Shown here: positions 34,313-43,436 of the stretch, piece by piece
How positions within the stretch are numbered: the first letter of the stretch is position 1
Layout: each line of letters starts with the position of its first letter
Origin: Clostridia bacterium
GTDB lineage: Bacteria > Bacillota > Clostridia > Oscillospirales > Acutalibacteraceae
Length of the DNA stretch: 46,130 bases
Direction: 5' to 3'
NCBI GenBank assembly: GCA_017546665.1
Contig: JAFYSE010000050.1
Coordinates: 1-46,130 of the forward strand
Position numbers and translations under genes: made by a program
The notes under the pieces: generated by a model
Database searches by the model: none
The model's input: the letters and a program-made list of their open reading frames with translations, nothing else
Told to the model about the DNA's origin: nothing

Positions 34313-34347
34313 AGGGATTTCCAATAGGAAGTCCCTTTTCTTTTTTC
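34312..34347 (+). terminator. Terminator after tRNA-Pro
   Basis: AAGGGATTTCC / GGAAGTCCCTT hairpin followed by a T-rich tract. Confidence 0.85.
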
Positions 34348-34533
34348 ACTTTGTGGCATCTTTGCGAACCAAAGCAACCTTTGGGAGCAAGTGACGAAGC
34401 CGAGTGCTGCCAGTGGCAGATACAGCGAGGCGTAGGAAGATAAAAATACAGAGCATTACGAAGTGCTACAAACGAGTAATGCGACAATATTTTTATCGTT
34501 AGCCGCATTTTTTAATGCACAACATCCACATTC

Positions 34534-34555
34534 TCGACTCCTGTCACTCCGACCA
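34534..34555 (+). repeat. tRNA-Pro 3'-end repeat, copy 2 (possible att site)
   Basis: An exact 22-base copy of tRNA positions 34291-34312 (TCGACTCCTG...CCGACCA), without the rest of the tRNA. The 34348-34533 stretch before it has no gene. It contains a 13-base match to the tRNA anticodon arm at 34379-34391 and an inverted pair GATAAAAATA / TATTTTTATC. Confidence 0.85.
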
Positions 34556-34596
34556 AAATAGCAGTTTCGACTTCGGTTGTGACTGCTATTTTCTTT
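34555..34596 (+). terminator. Terminator attached to tRNA-end copy 2
   Basis: AAAATAGCAGT / ACTGCTATTTT (34555-34565, 34582-34592) with a T-rich tail. Confidence 0.8.
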
Positions 34597-34640
34597 GTAT
34601 CTGATATCTGGGAGTCGGACCTCAATTACCATATAATTTA

Positions 34641-34669
34641 TTGAATATATTTTATTTTTATGCTATACT
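34641..34669 (+). promoter_or_regulatory. Promoter of the Ntn-hydrolase gene
   Basis: TTGAAT (34641-34646) and TATACT (34664-34669) are 17 bases apart. Confidence 0.7.
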
Positions 34670-34699
34670 GCTTATATTACACGAAAAGAAGATGATGAA

Positions 34700-35740
34700 A
34701 TGTACAACTACAAAAAAGCACAAAAGGAAACACTTAACTCTTTAAAACAACTTGATGACAATGTGTGGGTTATGAATTATAAATGCCCTTACGGTCTTGA
34801 CGCAATATTAGAACATGGCACAAAAGGAATTATGGATGCTGTTAAATTCTTGCAAAAGGAAGTCAAGTTTCCCCACCTTGTACCAAATCCCGACAACGAT
34901 GGTTTTGCTTGTTCTACATACAATGCCAAAACTCCTGACGGGAACTATATTTTAGGTAGAAATTTCGACTATAAGGCTGCACCTTGTCTTGTGTGTTGGA
35001 CATCTCCCGAAAATGGTTATAAGAGTATGTCCGTTGTGAATACAACATTCTTTATCCACGGCACAAAATATTTTCCAATGTCAAAGGCTAAAAGTCATCT
35101 TCGTGCTTTGGCTGCTCCATACACATCAATGGACGGTATAAATGAAAAGGGCTTTTCAATTGCTGTTCTTGAAATCAAATCAAAGGCGACAAAACAGAAC
35201 ACAGGTAAAAAGCCTTTTATTACAACAGTTGCAATCCGTGCTGCTCTTGACAAATGTGCTACCGTACAAGAAGGTATTGAGCTTTTTGCATCATACGATA
35301 TGCAGGATTTGTTGGGTATTAACTACCACTATCAACTCGCAGATTCTGAAGGCAACAGTGCAATTATCGAATATGTTGATAACAAAATGGTTGTAATCAG
35401 TCAGGAGAAAGGGAAAGAAAACCTTATACTCACAAACTATTTTCTTACTCCCGGTGGTGATAATCACGATGGTCGTGGCTATGACCGTTATGAAAAAATT
35501 GAAACAACACTTAAGGCAACCAACGGTGCACTCACAGAAGATGAGGCGATGAAACTCCTTTCCGAGGTTACTCTTTTTTATAAGCACAAGCTATTAAAAC
35601 ATCAGGTTATTACTCTTTGGAGTTCGATTTATAATTGTAATGAAAAATCAATGCTCATGTGTGCAGGTATGGACTATAACACAAAATACAAATTCTATGT
35701 TGACAAGCCTTGTGAAGTAATAAAGGTTAAAAAAAAATAA
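34700..35740 (+). CDS. Linear amide C-N hydrolase (choloylglycine hydrolase / acyltransferase-like Ntn hydrolase)
   Basis: The 346-residue protein belongs to the Ntn-hydrolase group of bile-salt hydrolase, penicillin V acylase and related enzymes. The putative nucleophile is Cys71 in DGFACSTYNAKTPDGNYILGRNFDY. Later motifs are MDGINEKGFSIAVLEI, the Asn/Tyr region LADSEGNSAIIEYV and ILTNYFLTPG. Unlike classical BSH, where Cys follows the first Met, about 70 residues precede it. Autocatalytic removal of a propeptide would then be required, as in C45 acyltransferases. No signal peptide is seen. Bile salts, N-acyl amino acids or ceramide-like amides are all possible substrates. The ribosome site is weak (AGAAGATGATGAA). 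Confidence 0.8.
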   Translation: MYNYKKAQKETLNSLKQLDDNVWVMNYKCPYGLDAILEHGTKGIMDAVKFLQKEVKFPHLVPNPDNDGFACSTYNAKTPDGNYILGRNFDYKAAPCLVCWTSPENGYKSMSVVNTTFFIHGTKYFPMSKAKSHLRALAAPYTSMDGINEKGFSIAVLEIKSKATKQNTGKKPFITTVAIRAALDKCATVQEGIELFASYDMQDLLGINYHYQLADSEGNSAIIEYVDNKMVVISQEKGKENLILTNYFLTPGGDNHDGRGYDRYEKIETTLKATNGALTEDEAMKLLSEVTLFYKHKLLKHQVITLWSSIYNCNEKSMLMCAGMDYNTKYKFYVDKPCEVIKVKKK

Positions 35741-35750
35741 TATAATACAA

Positions 35751-35783
35751 AAAGGAGCTGTAAGTATTATTTACAGCTCCTTT
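35751..35783. terminator. Bidirectional terminator
   Basis: AAAGGAGCTGTAA / TTTACAGCTCCTTT forms a near-perfect 13-bp stem between the convergent Ntn-hydrolase and folD genes. Confidence 0.9.
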
Positions 35784-35794
35784 CACTATTGAGT

Positions 35795-36646
35795 TTATTT
35801 ATTAAAATGTTCCTTTGATGCAGTTAAGGTATTCTTTAATAACATTGTAATTGTCATTGGGCCTACACCACCTGGGACGGGGGTAATAAATGAGCATTTG
35901 TCTTTTACGTTTTCAAAGTCAACGTCGCCACAGAGCTTACCTTCTTGATTTCTGTTCATACCAACATCAATTACAACAGCACCGTCTTTTACCATATCTT
36001 CCTTTACAAAATATGCAATACCAACTGCAGCAACAAGAATATCTGCACGACGAGTAACCTCTGCAAGGTCCTTTGTGCGTGAATGACAGATTGTAACTGT
36101 ACCATTCTGACCTAACAAAAGCATAGCCATTGGTTTACCAACAATATTGCTTCTGCCGATTACAACACATTCCTTACCCTCAACAGAAATGTCATAGTAT
36201 TTAAGCATTTCCATAATCCCCGCAGGGGTGCAAGGTAAGAATGAATGGTCACCAATCATAATATGACCTGTATTTACAGGGTGAAATGCATCAACATCCT
36301 TATGTGGCACGATGGCATTGAGAACTTTTTTCTCATCAATCTGTTTTGGTAATGGCAACTGACAGAGAATACCGTCAACTGCATTATCATTATTAAGTTT
36401 TTCAACTAATGTGAGTAATTCTTCCGTGGTTGTTTCTTCGGGGAGTGCATACTCAAAGGACTCCATTCCAACCTCTTCGCAACCTTTTTTCTTGTTGTTA
36501 ACATAAACTCGTGATGCCGGATTATTACCCACAATCACTACTGCAAGTCCTGTTTTTTTACCCTGATTTTTAAGTGTTTCCACTTCTGCTTTGATTTCAT
36601 TTCTAACTGATGCAGAAACCTCTTTACCGTCAATAATCTTATACAT
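35795..36646 (-). CDS. folD: Methylenetetrahydrofolate dehydrogenase / cyclohydrolase
   Basis: This 283-residue bifunctional enzyme interconverts methylene-, methenyl- and formyl-tetrahydrofolate. Visible motifs are [20 protein letters not shown] (with the catalytic Tyr and Lys in YVNNK), [36 protein letters not shown], the NADP site [17 protein letters not shown] and [16 protein letters not shown] at 36646 follows GGAGGTG and overlaps the end of lgt by 8 bases; the longer frame upstream is inside lgt. Confidence 0.96.
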   Translation of the reverse strand: MYKIIDGKEVSASVRNEIKAEVETLKNQGKKTGLAVVIVGNNPASRVYVNNKKKGCEEVGMESFEYALPEETTTEELLTLVEKLNNDNAVDGILCQLPLPKQIDEKKVLNAIVPHKDVDAFHPVNTGHIMIGDHSFLPCTPAGIMEMLKYYDISVEGKECVVIGRSNIVGKPMAMLLLGQNGTVTICHSRTKDLAEVTRRADILVAAVGIAYFVKEDMVKDGAVVIDVGMNRNQEGKLCGDVDFENVKDKCSFITPVPGGVGPMTITMLLKNTLTASKEHFNK

Positions 36647-37547
36647 TCTCGTGCACCTCCACTTTTCCAGTCTTTTTAAGCTTAATAAATTTATAAATTG
36701 TAACACTCACACATACAAAAACTATCGCCAAGGACAATACCTGTGATGCACGAAGTGTTGTATTACCGATGTAAAGACTGTCTGTACGAAGTCCTTCAAC
36801 GATTGTTCTTTCAATGCCATAGATAATTCCGTAGCCCAAGAATAACTGACCGTCAAATTTATAGAATTTCTGACAAACTATATAAAGGACTACAAACCCT
36901 AAAAGACACCACAAGGACTCATAAAGGAATGTTGGATGCACGGGCAATTCGGGATTCATTTCAAACCCATTCTTTACAAATTCTGCCTGATTGCTGTTTA
37001 TGTAAGCAACAATCTTATCACTGGTCATACCCCAAGGAAGAGTGGTATTTGTGCCGAATGCTTCCTGATTAGTAAAGTTGCCCCATCTTCCAATTCCCTG
37101 ACCGATAAGTAAACTCATACCGATAAGGTCAAGAAGCTTTACGAAATTAAGTCCTGTTTTTTTACACACAAGGAAGGCAACGAGAATACCACCGATTATA
37201 CCACCATAGATAGCAAGTCCGCCTTCCCATATTTTTACTATATCTTCGAGATTATTCTTGTAATAATCCCATTGGAAAATTACATAGTAAAGTCTTGCAC
37301 CTACAACAGCACCGATAATGCCATAAATAAGCACATCCACCATATTATCAAGGCTCATTTTCCAAGTGTATGCCTTTCTACCACCAAAAAGTGCAGCAAG
37401 GATAAAGCCAAAGGCTATAATAACACCATAAAATTTTATTGTAATAACTCCGTCACCCATTGGGATTTCAAGGAAATTGGCATATACATCAAATTCCCAT
37501 CCAAGCCCAGGAAATGAAACAAGAGTATGGTCTGTTAAAAACTTCAT
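36639..37547 (-). CDS. lgt: Prolipoprotein diacylglyceryl transferase
   Basis: The 302-residue inner-membrane enzyme adds diacylglycerol to the lipobox Cys of prolipoproteins. It has about seven helices with the core [39 protein letters not shown] (His of the usual Y/H site not obvious), and the signature [17 protein letters not shown]. Downstream the [11 protein letters not shown] segment is typical. ATG overlaps the stop of the M16 peptidase gene by one base. It presumably serves lipoproteins such as the one at 26431. Confidence 0.95.
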   Translation of the reverse strand: MKFLTDHTLVSFPGLGWEFDVYANFLEIPMGDGVITIKFYGVIIAFGFILAALFGGRKAYTWKMSLDNMVDVLIYGIIGAVVGARLYYVIFQWDYYKNNLEDIVKIWEGGLAIYGGIIGGILVAFLVCKKTGLNFVKLLDLIGMSLLIGQGIGRWGNFTNQEAFGTNTTLPWGMTSDKIVAYINSNQAEFVKNGFEMNPELPVHPTFLYESLWCLLGFVVLYIVCQKFYKFDGQLFLGYGIIYGIERTIVEGLRTDSLYIGNTTLRASQVLSLAIVFVCVSVTIYKFIKLKKTGKVEVHENV

Positions 37548-38833
37548 TATTTTCCCTCCTTATTCTTAATTACTGACATTGAGGAGTTTTCAATGTTAAA
37601 TGCTTCTTTAAGACGACGATTCACATCTTCTACTGTAATGCTTTCAAGGAGTTTAAGCTGGTCAAAAATGCCTTCTCCGTTAAAATATGCACTGATTAAA
37701 GAGTTGCTTATTGAATCAATGCTATCAAAGTCCATTATAAGGCTACCGTAGTGCTTTTTCTTGATTCTCTGGAATGACTCTTCATCAACGCCTGTTTCCA
37801 TAAGTTTTGTGATTTCCTGATTGATTCTTTCACGAACCTTTTCATAATCCGTACTCTCACCGTTGAAGATATGAGCAGAATAGCCATAGCCCTCAAAATA
37901 CTCTGTATCAAAGGTTGTGTTGATTAAATTATCATTAAGCATTTCTTCGTAGAGCGAAGATGTTGGACCTGCAATAATATCAAGCAAAATATTACTTTCC
38001 ATTGATTCCTTAAGTGTTCTCAAGGGAGTTTTCACATCTTCCTTAAAGCCGATTGCGAAAATCGGCATTGCAACGGACAAGTTTTTCATAGCAGTTTTCT
38101 CGACCACCGTTGCAGGTTCTTTACAGAATTTGCGTTCAATTTTTTTACTCTCTTTTGGTTTGAGCATCTTGTCTGCAATCTTTAAAACTTGCTCAACTGT
38201 TACATTACCTGCAACTGCAAGAGCCATGTTTGCAGGGTTATAGAATGTATTGTAGCACTCATAAAGCAAGTCGGCAGTAATATGACTTATGGACTCAACC
38301 GTACCTGCAATATCAATTCTTACAGGATGCTCGTGATACATGGCACGAAGCAACACAAAAAGGGACTCCCAACCAGGTTCATCCTCGTACATTCTGATTT
38401 CCTGACCGATAATACCTTGTTCTTTTTGAACTGTCTGTTCTGTAAAATATGGATTGCTTACGAAATCAAGCAAAATTTCAAGAGAGTCTTCAAAATTTCC
38501 CGTACAGGAGAAAAGATAACAAGTTTTATCAAAGGATGTATATGCATTTGCAGATGCACCTGTTTTTGCATATCTTGCAAAAGCGTCAAGTTCCTCACTT
38601 TCAAAGAGCTTATGCTCTAAAAAGTGAGCAATACCCTCCGGCACTTCTGTAAACTTTTCGTTACCTTCCACCTTAAAGCAGGTATCTATTGAGCCATATT
38701 TTGTTCCAAATACGGCATATGATGAGGAAAAGTTTTCCTTTGGATAAACAAAGATTTTAAAGCCTGAAGAATGGTCGATTTCATAGTATGAATCTTTAAG
38801 GAGGTCATTTTTGATTTCTTTAATATTAGTCAT
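37547..38833 (-). CDS. M16-family zinc peptidase, catalytic member (YmfH-like)
   Basis: The 428-residue protein has the inverted zinc motif HFLEH (His70, Glu73, His74) in VPEGIAHFLEHKLF, plus the distal ligand Glu145 in GIIGQEIRMYEDEP. The second half is the usual inactive M16_C domain. It pairs with the gene upstream (8-base overlap), as in the YmfF/YmfH and AlbE/AlbF pairs. Possible roles are peptide turnover or maturation of a small secreted peptide; no precursor gene is adjacent. It is followed directly by lgt and folD. Confidence 0.9.
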   Translation of the reverse strand: MTNIKEIKNDLLKDSYYEIDHSSGFKIFVYPKENFSSSYAVFGTKYGSIDTCFKVEGNEKFTEVPEGIAHFLEHKLFESEELDAFARYAKTGASANAYTSFDKTCYLFSCTGNFEDSLEILLDFVSNPYFTEQTVQKEQGIIGQEIRMYEDEPGWESLFVLLRAMYHEHPVRIDIAGTVESISHITADLLYECYNTFYNPANMALAVAGNVTVEQVLKIADKMLKPKESKKIERKFCKEPATVVEKTAMKNLSVAMPIFAIGFKEDVKTPLRTLKESMESNILLDIIAGPTSSLYEEMLNDNLINTTFDTEYFEGYGYSAHIFNGESTDYEKVRERINQEITKLMETGVDEESFQRIKKKHYGSLIMDFDSIDSISNSLISAYFNGEGIFDQLKLLESITVEDVNRRLKEAFNIENSSMSVIKNKEGK

Positions 38834-40103
38834 TGTTTTCCTCCCCTTTCAATAAATATACTGTATCCACACTAACTCTCTTTGCACATTCAATTACCTG
38901 TTCACGAGTAACAGCTCCGATTTTCTTTGCAAATTCTTCTCCGCTGATGATTTTCTCATCAAATTCCTGAGAACTGTAAAAATTGCAAACTGCAACGGGT
39001 GAATCCTCAACACCCTTAAAGGCATCACAAAGTGCGATAATTGAAGAATTGAAATCCTCGTCAGTAAACTCGCCTTTTTTCATAATATCAAGCTGATTAA
39101 GAATTTCCGAAAGAGCTTTTTCATAATTTTCTTCTTCAATACCACTCTGAATAAGAATAATACCCTTTTCACGAATGAGTCTTGCCCCACAGTAATAGCA
39201 AAGGCTCATTTTTTCACGGACATTAAGGAAAAGCCTTGAATAAGGACCACCACCGAAAATATCCGTCATAACTCTGTATGCAAAATAGTCGTCGTTAGAA
39301 TCTTTCATACCTGCACGAAGACCAATTACAAGCTTTGCCTGATTAACATCCATTTCTTCCTTGAAATAACGAATTTCATCTGCCTTTGTGACAAAAACTG
39401 TCTCCAATTCTGCAGGATTTCTGTTTTCAATTTTCTCAGCAAATGCTTCAAATTTATCTTTAAGCATTTCACTATCAACACTACCGCAAGCAGTAATTAC
39501 AACTGTTGCAGTTTTGAGCATATCTTTATAAGCATCAAGAAGTTGTTTACCGTCAAGATTTCTAACACCTTCTTCAAGCTTTTCGTTATCAATTCCGTAA
39601 GGCTCATCTTTACACATAAGTTGACGCAAACGAGAAACTGCATAAGCCCTCTTGTCATTCTTCATAGCCTCAATATTTTCAAGGGTAAAACGAATTTCAC
39701 GAGTGGTAAGTTCTTCGTCAAAGCCATTCTCCGTCGCATTTGGATTAGAGAGAATTTCCACAAGGAAATCAACTGCTTCTTGTGAAATTGAGTTCCCGTC
39801 AATGCTGAATTTATCGTCAAGAATTTCCATTGAAAATCTTATTCTAACTTTTTCTCCCACAGTCGAAACAGTAGTGTCAAAGCACGCATCATACATACCC
39901 TCAACTTTTGAGTTAAAAGCCTTTACGGTACTATATTTCTTTGATGTGTGTCCCATATATGACGCAAGTACATTCTGTGCAGGAAAATATTCACCTATTG
40001 GCAAATAAAAATCCACCTTTATACAGTTGGTTTTGAATTTATCAGTATTTACACAGAGAATTCTTACGCTTTTTGAAATCTCTGTATATGCTATATTGTT
40101 CAT
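38826..40103 (-). CDS. M16-family peptidase homologue, zinc motif lost (YmfF-like partner)
   Basis: The 425-residue protein aligns in layout with M16 peptidases, but where HxxEH is expected it reads LASYMGHTSKKYS, so the zinc site is missing. The C-terminal domain retains the Arg/Tyr pattern in FGGGPYSRLFLNVREKMSLCYYCGA, which is the conserved substrate-binding segment of non-catalytic M16 partners. It likely forms a heterodimer with the catalytic protein encoded just downstream. GGGTG lies 7 bases before the ATG. Confidence 0.9.
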   Translation of the reverse strand: MNNIAYTEISKSVRILCVNTDKFKTNCIKVDFYLPIGEYFPAQNVLASYMGHTSKKYSTVKAFNSKVEGMYDACFDTTVSTVGEKVRIRFSMEILDDKFSIDGNSISQEAVDFLVEILSNPNATENGFDEELTTREIRFTLENIEAMKNDKRAYAVSRLRQLMCKDEPYGIDNEKLEEGVRNLDGKQLLDAYKDMLKTATVVITACGSVDSEMLKDKFEAFAEKIENRNPAELETVFVTKADEIRYFKEEMDVNQAKLVIGLRAGMKDSNDDYFAYRVMTDIFGGGPYSRLFLNVREKMSLCYYCGARLIREKGIILIQSGIEEENYEKALSEILNQLDIMKKGEFTDEDFNSSIIALCDAFKGVEDSPVAVCNFYSSQEFDEKIISGEEFAKKIGAVTREQVIECAKRVSVDTVYLLKGEENND

Positions 40104-40267
40104 TCATTGTCACCCTTATTTTATAGATAGTTAAAATATACCACAGATTACTATTTTTTTCTACTGTTTTAAGAATTTACTTTTCCTTATTTTTCAATTA
40201 TTTTTTCCTTTTTGGTATAAATTAATCAGTTTTCCATTAAAATATAATTACAGGTTAATAAAAATCG

Positions 40268-40312
40268 TTGACTTTATGTTAATTTTAGACTAAAATAGAT
40301 TAGATAATCTAT
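40268..40312 (+). promoter_or_regulatory. Radical SAM gene promoter with 18-bp inverted repeat
   Basis: TTGACT (40268-40273) and TAAAAT (40291-40296) are 17 bases apart. ATAGATTA-GA-TAATCTAT (40295-40312) is a perfect inverted repeat placed over the expected start site, the likely operator of an unidentified repressor. Confidence 0.72.
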
Positions 40313-40341
40313 GTAGTTAAAATATTATGAAAGGAAGCATT

Positions 40342-41799
40342 ATGAAAGTAGTTTACAATCTTCAAAAAGCCGGTCTTAGCTTTACTCTTGACCGTCTGCT
40401 TAAGTATATTGATAAAGACCCACAAGCTAATATTGTAAAACTAAGCCAAAAGATTGAGCCTATCTTTAACAAGATTTTCCCACCTGAAAATTTCAAAAAG
40501 TTTCAGGAAGTGGCACAGGATAAAGACAATATTTGGACTCAATTTGCTGTTAGTATGGTAAACGACCTTGACAGAAATGTACTTAAACAGATGCTTCTTT
40601 CATTTGGTATTGATGCAGGGTATTACGGTACAAAAGCTGTAAGAGCAAACCGTGAAAAATACAAGTGCAATATACCTTTTAATATCCTTTTTGACCCTAC
40701 AAGTGCTTGTAATCTTAACTGTAAGGGCTGTTGGTCCGCAGAATATGGTCATAAACAGAATTTAACCCTTGATGAAATGCAAAGCATTGTTTCTCAGGGT
40801 AAGGAATTAGGATGCCATTTCTATTGGCTTACAGGTGGCGAGCCTCTTATCAAGAAAAAAGAGGTTTTGAAGATTTGCGAAGATAACAAAGACTGTATCT
40901 TCCTTATTTTCACTAATGCAACCCTTGTTGACCAAGCATTCTGTGAAGAGATGAATCGTATCGGTAACATTTCTCTTGCTTTAAGCCTTGAAGGTAACGA
41001 GGAGTCTAACGACTGGCGTCGTGGTCAGGGTGCATATCAGACAACTATGAAGGCTATGGATTTACTTCAAAAGAATAAATGTCTTTTTGGTGTTTCCGTT
41101 TGCTATACAAGAAAGAATCTTTCTACTGTTACAAGTGATGAGTTTATTGATTTTATTATCAGTAAGGGTGCAAAATATATGCTCAATTTCAACTATATGC
41201 CCGTGGGCTTTAGTGGAGATAAAGAGCTTATTCCTACCCCTGAGCAAAGAAAAGAACTCTATTTCTGGAACAAGAAGATGCGTAACGGAAAAACAGGTAA
41301 ACCAATCTTCATTATGGACTTCCAGAATGACGGTGAATATGTTGGTGGATGTATTGCAGGTGGGCGAAATTATTTCCACATCAATTCTGCAGGTGATATT
41401 GAGCCTTGCGTTTTCATTCATTTCTCTGACTCAAACATCCGTACACATACACTTTTAGAGGCATTACAACGTCCTCTCTTTATGACATATTATAAAAATC
41501 AACCATTTAACGACAATCATCTTCGTCCTTGCCCAATGCTTGAAAATCCCGAAAGACTTCGTGAAATCATCAAGCAGACGGGGGCTAAATCTTCTGATTT
41601 ACAACATCAGGAAACTGCCGAAGAGCTTTGTAGCAAATGCGACCAATATGCAAAAGACTGGGCTCCTGTTGCAGAAGAAATCTGGAATAGCACAAAACAC
41701 CGAGATACACATACACAGTATTATCGTGACACAAATGACGGTAAGGCTGAAATTCAGGGTTGTACGGGAAATTGTTCCTCATGTAATGCTCATAAATAA
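40342..41799 (+). CDS. Radical SAM protein with C-terminal cysteine-rich (SPASM-like) region
   Basis: This enzyme is about 485 residues. A helical N-terminal domain (1-110) precedes the radical SAM core with CNLNCKGC (Cys123, Cys127, Cys130) and the LTGGEP SAM-binding segment. Additional conserved Cys lie in VGGCIAGGRNYFHINSAGDIEPCVFIHFSDSN and LRPCPML, then ELCSKC, and a final CTGNCSSC. These suggest auxiliary iron-sulfur clusters. Relatives are widespread in clostridia and uncharacterised to my knowledge. The start at 40342 follows AAAGGA; an earlier in-frame ATG lies inside that site. It is divergent from the M16 pair, but a RiPP role is not proven. Confidence 0.85.
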   Translation: MKVVYNLQKAGLSFTLDRLLKYIDKDPQANIVKLSQKIEPIFNKIFPPENFKKFQEVAQDKDNIWTQFAVSMVNDLDRNVLKQMLLSFGIDAGYYGTKAVRANREKYKCNIPFNILFDPTSACNLNCKGCWSAEYGHKQNLTLDEMQSIVSQGKELGCHFYWLTGGEPLIKKKEVLKICEDNKDCIFLIFTNATLVDQAFCEEMNRIGNISLALSLEGNEESNDWRRGQGAYQTTMKAMDLLQKNKCLFGVSVCYTRKNLSTVTSDEFIDFIISKGAKYMLNFNYMPVGFSGDKELIPTPEQRKELYFWNKKMRNGKTGKPIFIMDFQNDGEYVGGCIAGGRNYFHINSAGDIEPCVFIHFSDSNIRTHTLLEALQRPLFMTYYKNQPFNDNHLRPCPMLENPERLREIIKQTGAKSSDLQHQETAEELCSKCDQYAKDWAPVAEEIWNSTKHRDTHTQYYRDTNDGKAEIQGCTGNCSSCNAHK

Positions 41800-41804
41800 T
41801 AATT

Positions 41805-41840
41805 ATGACCACAAACCTTATTGGCTTGTGGTCATTTTTT
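41805..41840 (+). terminator. Terminator of the radical SAM gene
   Basis: ATGACCACAA / TTGTGGTCAT stem followed by six T. Confidence 0.9.
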
Positions 41841-41860
41841 ATTTAACAGATTAAGATTTA

Positions 41861-43183
41861 TTACGCCTCTTTAATTACATATTTATAGAAATCAACTGCA
41901 GGTGCAAGAGTACTAATATTAACGTTTTCATCAATAGCGTGGATACTGTCAAGCTGTTGGTCATCAATTAAAAATGGCACAAAACGAAGACAATTTTTAC
42001 AAACTCTGTCAAAGTATCTGCTATCTGTTGCTGCATTCATAACATAGGGTACCGGTTTGTAATCAGGGAAAACAGAAACAACTGCTTTTTCAATGAATTT
42101 GAACGCCTCTCCCCTGTAATCAGCAAGTCCCGATTCAATTCCGTCGTCTGTAATTACAGTTTCAATATCATATTTCTTTGCAAGTGCTGAAATCGCGTCT
42201 ATACTTGCCTTTTTACCCTGATGGTGTGAAGCACGCATATTACCGATAACCCACGCTTCCTGAGGAATAACATTTGAGCCATCACTACCGTTGCTCATTG
42301 TAAATGCAAGGGTTGTACGGAGAAGTGCTGCACCTGATGGCGAAATTATTGGCATAGCCTTTTTAAGAACAGGCTCAAAGGCATTAACATTACCACAAGC
42401 CAATTTCATAACTCCACTCATTGTAGGTGCAAAACGAGAAAGAGTTTCCTTGACTGTGTCGGACATCTTGACCTCAAAACATTCTGCTTTTTCAGCCTCT
42501 ATCATAAATTTTGAAAGACGCACAAGTGGTGTGTTTTTATCGGGTGCTGATGCGTGACCACCTTTGGATTTTGCGATAAATTTAAGGTCAATACAACATT
42601 TTTCACCAACGCCAATCATAGCAAAGGTACCTTTTGCACCACCAATTGGGTCATATTTAATCATACCACCTTCGTCAAGCACAAATTGAAGTTCAATATT
42701 GCGTTCCTTTAACGCAAGGGAAACAGCATCGCAACCCGCACCATCCGTTTCTTCATTACACGAGCTTACAAAATACACATCTCTCTTTGGCGTAAAGCCT
42801 TCTTTAATTAACTCTTCTGCGGCCTGCAACATCATTGCAAGACCACCCTTTGTGTCAAGAGTCCCCCTGCCCCACACTCTACCGTCAGCAATTTCACCTG
42901 AAAATGCAGGGTGGGTCCAATCACCACTCGCCTCAACAACATCGTGATGATTCATAAGCATAATGGGTTTTAAGGAAGAGTCTTCACCCTTCCATTTAAG
43001 CAAAAGACTGCCGTTAAATTCTTCGCACTCAACTGTGTTAAAAAAACTAGGAAAAGTTTCACGAAGCACCTTGTGAAATTCTAAAAATTTTGTAATATCC
43101 TTATTCCCTCTTGATGAAATAGTTTCAACCTTAATAAGCTTTGAAAGAATTTCAGCGTATTGCATCCCACGATTGTCACTCAT
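41861..43183 (-). CDS. M20-family zinc peptidase (carboxypeptidase S-like)
   Basis: The 440-residue protein has the M20 metal ligands: His in LMNHHDVVEA, bridging Asp in WGRGTLDTKGG, catalytic Glu pair in SSCNEETDGAG, Asp/Glu in VLDEGG and the C-terminal His in LDSIHAIDENV. The dimerisation domain lies between about residues 205 and 320. Its closest pattern is yeast Cps1/PM20D1, which cleave peptides or N-acyl amino acids. The neighbouring Ntn hydrolase also attacks amide bonds, an interesting coincidence only. Two in-frame Met codons (1 and 7) are possible starts. Confidence 0.88.
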   Translation of the reverse strand: MSDNRGMQYAEILSKLIKVETISSRGNKDITKFLEFHKVLRETFPSFFNTVECEEFNGSLLLKWKGEDSSLKPIMLMNHHDVVEASGDWTHPAFSGEIADGRVWGRGTLDTKGGLAMMLQAAEELIKEGFTPKRDVYFVSSCNEETDGAGCDAVSLALKERNIELQFVLDEGGMIKYDPIGGAKGTFAMIGVGEKCCIDLKFIAKSKGGHASAPDKNTPLVRLSKFMIEAEKAECFEVKMSDTVKETLSRFAPTMSGVMKLACGNVNAFEPVLKKAMPIISPSGAALLRTTLAFTMSNGSDGSNVIPQEAWVIGNMRASHHQGKKASIDAISALAKKYDIETVITDDGIESGLADYRGEAFKFIEKAVVSVFPDYKPVPYVMNAATDSRYFDRVCKNCLRFVPFLIDDQQLDSIHAIDENVNISTLAPAVDFYKYVIKEA

Positions 43184-43254
43184 TTTTTACATCCCCTGAA
43201 AAATAATATGTATTATACCATATATCTCAAATAAAATAAATACCCGTTCAAGCA

Positions 43255-43273
43255 TTGACTCCTGTCACGACCA
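43255..43273 (+). repeat. tRNA-Pro 3'-end repeat, copy 3 (degenerate)
   Basis: TTGACTCCTGTCACGACCA matches the tRNA end but lacks three bases (TCC) in the acceptor part. The 17-bp palindrome GTATCAAC-A-GTTGATAC follows at 43282-43298. Confidence 0.7.
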
Positions 43274-43302
43274 CCACTTGAGTATCAACAGTTGATACAA
43301 AA

Positions 43303-43336
43303 AAGAAGTTCCAATACAATGGGACTTCTTTTTTTG
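43303..43336 (+). terminator. Terminator attached to tRNA-end copy 3
   Basis: AAGAAGTTCC / GGGACTTCTT stem with a long T run. Confidence 0.85.
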
Positions 43337-43350
43337 TTTTACTATAACAC

Positions 43351-43379
43351 TTGACAAATAATAAAATTCCATCTACAAT
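43351..43379 (+). promoter_or_regulatory. Promoter of the toxin-like cassette
   Basis: TTGACA (43351-43356) and TACAAT (43374-43379) with a 17-base spacer. Confidence 0.82.
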
Positions 43380-43436
43380 AATTTATAGAACATTTGTTCG
43401 CTTTACAGAATAATATTTATAGAAAGGATTGATGTT

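Noticed and set aside
34379..34391. 13-base match to the tRNA-Pro anticodon arm
   Set aside because: Too short on its own to claim a second tRNA remnant; noted under the tRNA-end repeats.
34173..34508. 111-residue minus-strand frame across the tRNA
   Set aside because: It is antisense to tRNA-Pro and its terminator (it contains the well-known artefact GVTGVEPAASCSQSKRA) and has no ribosome site.
40342..41799. Calling the radical SAM gene a sactipeptide maturase
   Set aside because: No precursor peptide was found beside it and similar proteins occur widely in clostridia without peptide genes.
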